NCBI RefSeq assembly: GCF_000224145.3 | Contig: NC_020168.2 | Location: forward strand, 5,195,294-5,259,293 | DNA from: Ciona intestinalis | Taxonomy: Eukaryota > Chordata > Ascidiacea > Phlebobranchia > Cionidae | Direction of reading: 5' to 3' | Length of the DNA: 64,000 nucleotides | Shown: piece by piece, positions 23,792 to 35,700 of the stretch | How the letters are laid out: each line of letters opens with the position of its first letter | How positions within the stretch are numbered: position 1 is the stretch's first letter | Program-made: the position numbers and the translations under genes | The notes under the pieces: model-generated | Seen by the model: the letters and a program-made list of their open reading frames with translations, nothing else | The model's database searches: none | Told to the model about the DNA's origin: nothing

Positions 23792-26700
23792 CTACTCGAT
23801 CCGAATAACAGCGTCGTCTGTCGAATCACCGTCCAATAGCATAACATGACTGTTAAGGAATTGACCGATAACACCGTCCACTTGCTCCCCGAACCTAAAG
23901 TCACTGCTACGCACCGCTAGGTCCACGTGATCTGCTGAAAACTGATGTCTGTTGTTTCGGCGGCAAATCACCTAAAAAAATATAGAATACTTTTTATAAA
24001 AAATAATATAAAAAATTTGGGGGGGGGGATTTTATTATAAAAAACAGCAGGAAATAATATTTGCCAGAACTTTAGGTGCAAATATAGTAAAAAAACTTTG
24101 GCTTAAATTTCGTATCCAATGCTGGCCGTGGGACTTTACCATATAGAAGACCAAGACGGCGTTTAATTCTGTGTAGCAGGCTTTTGTGGCATATCTTGCG
24201 GCCATGAAAAGCCGGTATACAAGGAAAATTTCGTGAGGCTGAAAAGATTCCCGGGTACGATTAAGTATTTACAATTATAGAAACCTCCATTCACGAATAC
24301 GATTTAATTTCACTCGACCGGTTAAGTCCCAAAATTGAACACAAAGACCTCAACATTATTTATCTAGTGGATTTTTATTATATGATGCCAAAATAGAACG
24401 CAGTGAAAGTAACGGCACGAATAATTTAGCTTTCGAGGCTAAATGACCGTGGGCAAAAATTCCGTACTTGTTAATCTTCAAGCAAATAAAGACAAACAAC
24501 CTTATGAGTGCATGATGCGGGCATTTCGGCGTTAACAAGTTCAAGCTGTTAACAACGGGTCGTTAGCACGTCTTTGCTTTTGTTGGTCCACCATACATCA
24601 GCAATAATCTTTTTGATAAGCAAGGTGAAATAAGGTTCTAACGATCGAGTTTCACCTCACGTTCAATTATTGGAAGTAAAATAAAGTTCACCGAAAGATT
24701 AGATGAACTCTGCTAATCTATAGTAGGGTGAGGAAGCTGGAACACTTTTTCATTACATTTTCTCGTCCCATTTGGCAGTAAACCAAACACATTTAAAAAA
24801 TTATAAATTGTATTTTTACGAGTCCCATACACCGTGGTTAATTGTTTAAAACATGATCAGGGTATTTCGATATTACGATCGCGAAAATTAATGTTTTTTT
24901 GGCGGATCACTTTTGTAGGCTTGTCAGATTACATCCGCGTTTTCAGCATTTTAATTTAAGCGTTTGCAGCAGGGCAATATTTTATTTTATGGCAATATTT
25001 ATTATATTTCGAATATAATAAGCGACCCAAATGCTTTGGTTAATTTTGACGTAATCTATATGAAAGCGAAATAAAACCAGCTGTGTATTAGTTGGTATAC
25101 ACAGAAATTTTAAAGCCGACTATTTCAAGCTGACGACTTTTAATTATTTTATACATAAAAATGAGCTATTTAAAAGTGACCATTTTCAATTATGTTATAC
25201 GCCATTTAAATATTTCATATTTTTGCCAGGTCTTCTTTTGCGTCTTTTAATCTAGCTAGGCCACCTGGACAGTATACCTTTTATATATTCAAACAAATAT
25301 GTAAGCTATTTCGTTTTCCGAATTAATTTATAATAAAGGAAAACCTCTGGATAATTAAATTAAAATTTCCGAAGTTCTTTGAAAGTCTATTCTTACACAC
25401 AGTGAGTTATCACTCCGTAACCGCCGCGGGCAAATTATAGATTCCGTGCGATTACCTCTGACATTATACCTTACAACCAATATTTATTACGTACAATATG
25501 CTTTGTAATACTTTATCTTGCGCAATTCTGAACACCGGGTTTCGATTTATCACAGAACTGAATCAGATGTGTCTACATGTGACATGATAAGACATAACTG
25601 GGGGTTTGAAGTTATATAAGTGTGGCCACAAATTGAGTCTGCTTGGTACATGGCACCAATGTCACTTAAAAACAACAACTATGAGTTTGCTGTTATGAAT
25701 TTGATGACGAATTTTCGAAGTCCTACAAAGTGGGAAAAATAGGGTAATGACGTAAGAGACTGAAGACAGTTTCTCATTAAAAATCCGCAACGTCATAATC
25801 ACGTCACCATAATGACGAAATCCGTGACGTCATTTGATTGATAGCAATAAGTCGGTCGGAATTTTCGGCCAAATCCGCTAATAATATTTGTGGTACTTTC
25901 CACAGTATAACAATGTATCAAAAGTAGACCGGCCGTCTCGGGAAATTACAAGAGCATTATAATTCTCTATCTGATGCCTGTCGGCTTCCAAGTGCCCGGG
26001 GCCCAGGTCCAAAGTTCAAAACCCATCCTACAACGCAATATGCCCTTGTTTAGAGTTTTTGTATTTTTGAACAAAATGTAAATTTGTTTTCTGTACTTTT
26101 ACTCTACCACACTAATACCATGGCTGGTACGGTTAAAGTTACCATGCGTTGCATAATATGAATCGCTAGCTGTTTGACAAGGGAAAAGGGGATTACTCGA
26201 AAATTGATGACAGAATTTCGATAAGCGCATTAACATTACCGCAATACAATATAGCGCATTGTATATGAACTGTTCGGAATTTCGAAGTCTAAACTAAATC
26301 AACCTGTTGAAATGTTGATGCTGTACTTAGTCTGCTATGACGGCATTGTGACAACATAATACCACAGGCATTAGGAACGCCTCCCGGCGAAGGCATAGTG
26401 ATTTACAACTGCCATAGTTTCAACGTTAAAAAACCGCGGCAATTCGTTCGTGCTCTTCCCAAAATAGGCGGCAAAAACTCCGACCCGATTGTAACAATAA
26501 ATCTGCCAATCGTTCCGTCGTCATAGTCTCTGCCTACGTTTTTTCGAAACCGAAAGGGTAAACTGGATATTGCCCAAAAGTCTATACTGATTTTGACGAG
26601 CAACGAAAGTTGCAGCTCCTCTCGGAATACGTAACCACAAGTCAACCAGCGTATATGATATATGGTCGAACGGAGTAATATGTGTCATCATGGCGCTCTG

Positions 26701-29700
26701 ATTTCATCATGCGTAGCTGGAATCGTGTCCGAAATAAACGAGTCTCATTTTGAACAAAAACCGCAATGGAGAATCTACCGGATAACTCTTTTTAGACGAA
26801 GCCGCGAAATGGCACCGGTGTGACGTGTGCGAAGACGGCGGGAAAAAGGTTTTAAAAACCAGGTATAAATACCTCGGATTTCCTCTCCGGAAGCACATAT
26901 TTTGTTCAACCACTTTATTAGAGGAACTGAAAAAAATCAAGTTCAGGAAAATGGATCGGTCAATGCGACACCTTCTTCTTCTCGGGTGCTTTCTTTTTGT
27001 TCTGTTTATTGTTTCTTCTGAGGCGAAAACTTTTAGATTGAGAGGGCTGGTTAGAAGTCGGAGAAATCCAAATAAAGTTATACGGAGACAACTAGGAGCT
27101 TTAAATTCACGCATACTGCTCAGAAGGTAGGCCTAAGGAGATTTTTTTCCTAGTTTATTTCTTCTAAGATTTTGATTCTATAATACAGTTTTCCAAAATT
27201 TTAATTTTATAATTTACTTTTTTAACTTTTTTAGTATATATTTCCCCTAAAATTTTTCTATTTTTCCTACGATTTTGATTCATATAGTTTATTTCTTCCA
27301 AAATGACATTTTATTTTTTGCCGCGATTTTGATTCAACATTTTGTTTCCTTTTTTAAAAAAATTAATCAATTTTAATTTTCTAGAGGGGGGAAATTTCGC
27401 ATACAAAAATGCGGTCCCATCCTGGGCACGGCGTGTGCGGAGTTGGCGAACCACTGCCATTCGTCAGTTTTATCAAAACGAAGTATTACTGATAAAGGTG
27501 AGACTATTTACGTTAAACGAATAGGTGTTTATGTAACTTGCTTTATTCTTGTGGGGCCGGAAACAACAGTCGTTATAACACGAGTTTGTTCGTTCCATAC
27601 ACCTCGTGCCAGCTTACGAGTTACCACCTATGGACCTTTGTAGACATTTTATGTACGGCGGATAATTTAGACAGCCCATAATCACTGGGTTGGCCCGATT
27701 TTCTTTAAGTGTTTTGCTCAAGGAACTTGCGCCACAAAGGGTAGCAACGTCGAGCCTCGAACCCGTCACCGCCGGGCTAGAGTAACTTTTAAGAATATAA
27801 ATCATGGTATAAAATTGGCTGTAATTATCTTACATATTCTGGAATACGAGCTTCAATAGGATTGAGCAATTATAGCCCAACATGACAATGCGTATTCTAA
27901 TATCACAGATCAAAAGCCGCAACTACCAGCTTTCCGCAAACGAATGGCGAAGAAGCTGAAACGAAGCCGTAGGCGAAGGCGATGTCGCCAAAAGAAGAAT
28001 TGCAGGAAACGAAAAACTTTACGCCGGGTGCAGAAACCCAAGCAGCCACTCAAGGTCACATGCGGAGTCTGCCGGAGTTATTGCTGGTAATGCGACCATG
28101 TGTATTCTCGTCACGTTTCACTGTATAGCTTCGGGCAGTAATGAAGAATTCATCCTCATTTGAACCCAACACCCAAGAGCGAAATTATTGAAAAGACTCT
28201 TAAAAGTCGATGCAGTTCTGTCTTTGCGCCCGTTGTGTTGTGTTTTCATATTAATTATGCTGTTACCTCATTAATTTATTTGTCGTTTTCCGTTCTCACC
28301 TGTCATCGACTTTATATGAATGTAATATAATGAATGAATGAATGAATGATACAACATAATTTATCCTCGTGGTCGGAAAGCGACAGTCGTTATAACTCGG
28401 GTGTTTATACGTCTCGTGCCAGCTTACGAGTTACCATACTTTGTGAGTGCTTTTTTTATAATTTGGACAACCCATTAGTGACCACTGGGTTGAAGCAATT
28501 GCCGTTAAGTCTCTTTTCCAAGGACACATACGCCCCCGATGGTAGCAGCGACGAGCCTTAAACCCTATACATTAACGCCAGACCGTACTTGTCTCCGCAT
28601 CTATTTACATGTTTTGACAAAACTAGTTGAAAAACCGTTTCTTGTATCGACAGCCGTGTGATGCTAATCCATCACGATTGTTGCTGCCAGCAACTGGGCC
28701 TGTTGTTACCTGCCACAGTAACGTATACATAAGGTGTCATGGCCATGTAATGTCTAATTGATTGACCACAGATGGCCGTACTTTCCAAGCCATATTTCTA
28801 GCATTCCAATATAACAGAAAGGCGTCTTCAAAGCGTGCCGTATGCAAGATTCCAATGATCAAATTTCACTAAGTGATAATTACCAACTTGTAATAAGTGA
28901 TCCGATCACAATATATGATACATACCACTGGAACCGTGTAATTTTGGTGACCTGATTAGCAATTTCGGTGACTTGGTTTGACAAATAAACTTGACAAGTC
29001 ACCACCGAACGAATGAGAAACTTTTTGTTAAGATTAAATTAGTGATCGCCTCATATCGGCATTTACAATTCCTGAGGCTATGCGTGGCTTGCTTGTAATT
29101 TATCTTTGATTTACAATAAACACCGCGGCCTGCCTGCTTAAACGACGGCAGATTATCTAAATACGACGCTCCTGCCTTCTGTGCTTGTAAAATCAATCGA
29201 CTACTTCGTTAAAAACATTAAAGCGTCACTGGCATCTGCCACACTCTGTCAAACATAAGTTAAGCCATAATCTAGTATTGCAATATTTCTAATAAAATTT
29301 TAAGCGCAAAAATATTGTTAACAGTGCAAAAAAAAATAATAAACTTACTTGAAAGTTTAACCCGTCAATCACTATATCAATGCGAGCATGTGTATTAGTA
29401 ATACCATGCATCTGGAAAGTGATCCCTTTTCGCCGAAACGTCATAGGTGACGTCACAGGGAGCGTGAACGGTTGAGCACCCACGGGCATAAACGTTACGT
29501 TGTATGGCCGCACCTGCAAAACGCATCACAGTTTGAACAGTTGTATGTTTCATGTAAATTGAATTCAAGTTATGCAAATGAGTTAAAATAACATATTTTG
29601 AATTTAAGAAATAAAAAAACAAAAAAACTTTATAATCGTTTCTTTGCTTAAAAGAGCGTCATTATTTGTTAAAATTAAGCACACAATTATAAAAGATGGG

Positions 29701-32700
29701 ATATAATTCGCTAACCATTTACTTCTTACTCCGAGTACAATACATTACTAATGAAAAATTTTCGAAAAAGTGTAAATCCAAAACTTAACGTTATCGCCAC
29801 TTACCAAAATCTTAAAGTTTTTGTGTGGTATAACAATGTACAAGCTGGAAATATATGTTCGTTCTGTTTTCATTGAACCAGGAGGTGATTTGATCGCCAC
29901 AATATCTCCATTTACCATCACTTTTGATACAGGATCATACAGAAGATTAAATATCTGTAAATACAAGTTAAAAAAATAACATCTGTAATTTAAAAAAGAT
30001 TAAATATTTATAAGTAAAAAATTAATATCTGAAAAAAAAATGTTGTAGGATAGGGGAAGATGGGGCACCTTTAGCACATATTATTCAATTATTCTGTCAT
30101 GTTTTAAACTATTAACAGCGGTCTATGGGAGTCGGTGGGTTACAGTTTTATAATTTTTTAAATGTTATTTTTGTTTACCACCAAATGAGACGAGAAAATA
30201 GAATGAAAGATGTCCCATCATCCCCACCCACCTCAATAAAAGTAGTGTTTTAAACCGAAATTCCAACCCACCTCTCCATCCTCGCCATCCCAGTTAAAAC
30301 AGAGGTTGATCTTCGGAGTAAGAGGAACAATAAAGTGAGGATCACCGGAAAATCCTCCCCTGGATCTCATTGAGGATTCGGGCGCATCAAACCGTAAAGA
30401 ACTTGTAAACTCGGGTTTAAAACGATGATCTTCCGATACCAGCAACATTTTCTTTTTCTTCCTAATCCTCTTCGCTTCTTCCTCCAGGCGTCTCTCCTCT
30501 TCCAAACGCTTCTTTTCCGCCTCTGCCTCTTTTCTAAGCTCCTCTTCAATCTTCCGTCGATCTTCAGGTCGAACCACGACGAGTGACGTCAGAGGAGTAA
30601 CGAAATTGTGACTAAAAGGCGATAATATAATTGTGAAAAAAAATAGAACTGTAAATAATCAATTTTGAATCACGGTTTAGTATAGTAGGGTCGGGGAAGA
30701 TGGGGCATAATTCATTATATTATGTGCTAAAGGTGTCCCATATTCCCCCACCCTACTACATGGTGAATTTTGTTAGCATTAAATTGCTAGAACTTGTTGG
30801 CAACGCAACGTTGTCTGAGTTGTTAGATTGAATGGCCGAGTACAATTTATTTACCCTTTGCGTAATTTTTAACCCCACGTAGTTTATTTAACCCACGTAT
30901 TTCTTTAACCTCACGTGGTAATTAACTTCACGTGGTATATTTAACCCCACGTGGTATTTACCCCCACGTGGTATTTAACCCCACGTGGCGAACGATCGAT
31001 TAAACAGCTCATTAGTGTTATTAGTTTAAACATCTGGTCAGGGACAATTGGGTTGTAGTAATGTCCGTTAAATTATTTCCCCCAAACACACTTTCATAAA
31101 TTATACCAACAACCTGTTTCGAACCCGCTACCCATCGACCACGATGTGAGCACCTCACCTCGGGAGCCACTTCTCCGAAGAATTGCCAGATTTATTAGAT
31201 TTTAAATGAGAGCTTTAAATATTGATACGTTTTCTTACCTAAGTGACATGTTCAAAGCTTCTTCTCTTAGTGACTTCTTTAATGTTTCATTCGGGGCAAT
31301 GTTCGCGGAACGCAGCAACATTTTGACTTTCAAAAATGCCCACAAACGTTCCGTGAAATCTGGTATCTGTAGTAAAAACATACGAGTGTAAATATAGCTG
31401 TGGGGTAGAATGAATATCTTTAGCAAATAATGTCTTCTACTTCTTCATCGTGTTTTAAACAATTAACAACTCTATTTTAAAGTCGTAAGCAAACCGATAT
31501 ATACTTATGTAAATATTCTTTCTTACCACCGAATACGACAATAAAAGAGAATAAAAACATCAACATAGCCCCGTGTAACCAATATATACCTGGTGTGTTG
31601 ACTCTGTTATACTAGAAGTCGCATCGGGATCAATATCGAAATCCATCTCGATTTCGTTTTCAAAAGATCGCCCTCGTAACTGTAACAGGACAGACACGTT
31701 ATAAATTGATTAAAATTTAGGACATAAATAAAAAATGTTAAAAACGCAGGTTTAGAATGAACGAAAACTGATTTACCCTCTGCAACGGCAAAAGTTATAA
31801 TACGGGTGTTAGTAGCGATGACCCCGTGTAACCATTACCTACTAAAAAAATGAAAACATTAACCATCTTACCCCAATCTACTGTACCTAGATTAAATAAA
31901 CATTACTCCTATCCATCTTACCGTTCCAGTAATCTGTCTTCTTGGTCTGCTCTCTCCAAGTTCGTCCAATCCAGACAAATCTTCTCCCTCGAGTATTTTT
32001 CCAGCCACTACCATCTCAGTACCGGAAAACAAGATGTCTACGTCATTGGTGGTGACGTCACCAACTTTATCGGCGGCATATTCGATCGTGACGTCAGTGA
32101 GGACGGGTGCAGAAACTTCGTCGAAGAAATGTCGGATCTAAAAAAGGTAAAACACAGATTAATTTATTTTACAACTTTATTAATCTAAATGACACCCGAA
32201 TAGCATTTGTGATACTTTAAGGATTTATTATCAAACTTAAAAAACTATATATTACTGCGGGGTATGGTGTAGTACTGTTAGCACCTAAATCCCACGTGTT
32301 TTGAACAATTAAGTTTTTCTATAGAGTCGCGAAGCTACGGTTATATAATTCTGTAAACATGCTTTGTTTTTTACTACCAAATGGGAGGAGGAAAAAAAGA
32401 ATTAAAGTATGTCCACCCTTACTCCACCCAACTATACAGTAATTCAAACTTTCTGTTAAAAAAACGTTTTCTTTTATTATTTTTCGTTTTTTTTTATTAT
32501 ATTAACTCTGTCTACTAAATTATTAAAAAAATCGAATCATTTTCTTAAACAGTTCAACTTACCTGTGTTGCGGCGTCCAAACTTTCAAAGACTCGTCTCG
32601 AGACCCCTCCGTTTAAGGCAGCAAGCTTCTCAAGGAACCGCATGTCGACCAAGGATCCGAACCCTATTGTATGAAGGTTGACTCTTCCTCCGTTGATCTT

Positions 32701-35700
32701 CTCAATCCTGGACGCGATGTCATCCGTTCCAACATCATCTTTAGTTGGTCTAGGATAAAAATCTTTAATAAAATGTGTTGGTGGCAGTTTACAAAAATTA
32801 GAATAGTATAATAGGGTGGGGTAAGATGGGTATGTTTTATTCTATCTTGTCGCCCATTTGGTAGTAAACAATGAATGTTTATCGAATTATAAAACCGTAA
32901 CCTCGCGACTCTAAAGTATTTTTTTAAACACTTTTTAAATAATCGTTTATTTTCTTAAAATCTGTGTCTTAAATTTTCTACTAATAAAATTAATACATAG
33001 TAGGTAATAATAGCAGTAACAATTTTGAAATTTAATTGTCGCGTTATATTTTCGTTAAAAATATATTAATGACTTTGCTCCTAAACCAATCTAAAAATTA
33101 CCTTCCGTCTGTAAGAAATACAATCATCTTGGCATAGTTGGATAATTCAGTTTGTGTCTCTGTCGCTCTCTTGCGGATAAAATGATTGGTTTCCGGTTGT
33201 AACGGAACGGGGGTGGGGAAAGGTGTGGTGTCCTCCACCATTGTTTCGTTTTCTGCGGTGAAATGAAAATATAGTGTACCACTTGCTTGTTGTGGGTGGT
33301 TTGATATAAGCCTTGTCTAATGTTCCAAGCATGTAGTGTATGTTTTAAACGTATTTACCCACACAATCAATCAATATACAATCGAACTGTCGATTTTGTG
33401 TACTAAATAATATAAGTACTAAATATTCCGGCCAGGTGACAGTTGATTACCCCTTCTCACAACAGTATAATGACAAACCAGTTTCAACCGCCAATTACCT
33501 GGTAAAGACGGTAAATACGGCTCCATTATCGCAAATGCGGTCTGCAAAGCTACTAGCATGTTCGTGCCGCCTCTGGCGCTGACGGCATCCACGTAAGTAA
33601 TTGCGTCGTTGATGCTGCGTGTTGAAGCTGTAGATAGAACACCACTGATCCAAGGCTCGGCTGTATCTCCAAAAACGACTATGTTGAAGTGGTCCTAGAA
33701 ATCATTGTAATATATTAGTAATATTTAGTGCATGCACTTACATATAGTGTATAATAAGTCCTGTGCAGTGGTATATAGTGGTTTAAGTACTACATGGACC
33801 ACAAGATACAGCCATATACGTGGTGACGTGTGAGTGATCACGAGATGTATATATCCAATAACGAGTGTAGTTACCCGCCACGCAACAATAAACAGATTAC
33901 ATAAATTATTATAACCTGAAATTTTCATGTTCGTACCTCATTGTTGAGCGACCGCAAGGAATCTGCCAAAGCTTGCTTGACTTGTTTAAGCTTGTAGCCA
34001 AACATCGAACCTGAAGTATCGACCACAAATACAACTAACTTGGGGAAAGCAGCAAGTGATGGCGGGGCAAAGTGATGAGCAAAAAAACTGAATATATTTG
34101 GAAATTAGTACATAGTACTGTGGGGTAGGATGGGATAACAAAGGCACCTAAACCCTCTATTTCCTGAACTTGTATTTTAACAACAAGCAACGCTATTTTA
34201 AAGTCGTAAGGGCTTGGTTTTATGATTTTGTTTGTTTACTACCAAATGGGACGAAAAAAACGAAACACGTCCCATTTTACCTCACCCTAATATAGTCACA
34301 ATTATACACTAAATAGGAGTGTATAACATAAATTTAATTAAATTAGTGAACTAAGAAAAGGGTGCGCCTTAGTAAAAATATTAAAGATCCACTTTGCATA
34401 ATACAAAACACAGTTTATGCATATATGCAAAACAGCTGTCAAAATTGTATGTCTAAGACCACTTAGTCAAATGTTATTTATTTGCAACGTAAATATTTTT
34501 ATGTTCCGTATCGAAAGCTGTAATAACAAAGGTGTTCTGTTTTTACACACCTCGTGTCTGCCTATACGAGTTGGCTCGTATGTTTATTTATAATAGGAGA
34601 TTGATTATTGTTTTAATTTTTCTTGATTTTCCTAATGTGCGGCTGACTATATACGGACAGTCTCTATAATGGGCCTCTCGGCTAGAAGCAGCCACGCTAA
34701 CTTTTTGCGTAAATAGCATAACTAGTGGCGCAGCCAGAAAAAAATCAGGGTGTGGGAAAAAGTAATAATTTTATTTTTTTAATTTTTTTTTTTAATATTT
34801 TTTTAAGGGGGTCTCGCAATCCCCCAACCCTCCCTGGCTGCGCTACTGAGCATGATCGTAAACTTAAGGTCTCTATAACAGCTTACCCGTTGTGGATTGC
34901 AATATCTCCAAACATTTGTGTCCTTTCCACGTCATATCTGACCACCAAAGTTCCTGATAAACCGAAAGGTGAATATTCAGTTTGGTGGTCAATGGAGGGG
35001 GCGTATCTAACGTGAGAGTATCGACGATTTCGCCTGCAAATAAAAATCAAATCTGTGTTAACTTTTATAGCTTTTGGTATAATCATAAAAATGCCCGGTT
35101 TGGTTTAAAACGGAGCTAAAACATGTTTTATCCGAAATTGCTTGATTTCTGGGATCAGACGAAAACATTTTCATTTAGCCGTGTTAAACGGGTAATACCT
35201 ACCCAAATGTAACGGTTGACCCAGGAGGGACATCTACCGGCGATATTAAATTGACTTGTTCGGTCCTTATTGGCGGGACTCGAACAAATGTGATCGGGTT
35301 CTGGTCCACAATATGAACATCCACTGTGAGATGATTGACAGGTTGTACATGATTATCGTAACAGCGTATTCGTATTCACCTCGTTACTGAAACATCATTT
35401 AGTCACCATTTTGACCGATACGTACAAAACAAAAAAATAGACAAAAAAAAATAAAAAAATTAGTAGGGTGGGGTAAGGTGGGACATGACTTAAGTCTCTT
35501 CCCATTTTGTAAAAAAACAAGGAACATTTACAAATTTATAAATCTATAGCCCGGCGACTCTAAAACAGTGTTGCTATTAGTTAAAACACGATGTGGAAAC
35601 ATGGGATATAAAATTTTTTTTCAATGAAATTATAAACTAGCTCAAACCACTATCTTAATCCATTACAATTTGTTCAATAAGTTTTGTAAAGCTACATTCT

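Noticed and set aside
26707-27114. 135-residue open frame on the minus strand
   Set aside because: Lies antisense to exon 1 and the promoter of the nested secreted-protein gene and has no recognisable domain. The plus-strand model explains the region better.
28610-28770. Fourth exon of the nested secreted-protein gene
   Set aside because: The open stretch does not join in phase with a convincing product. Kept only as an alternative.
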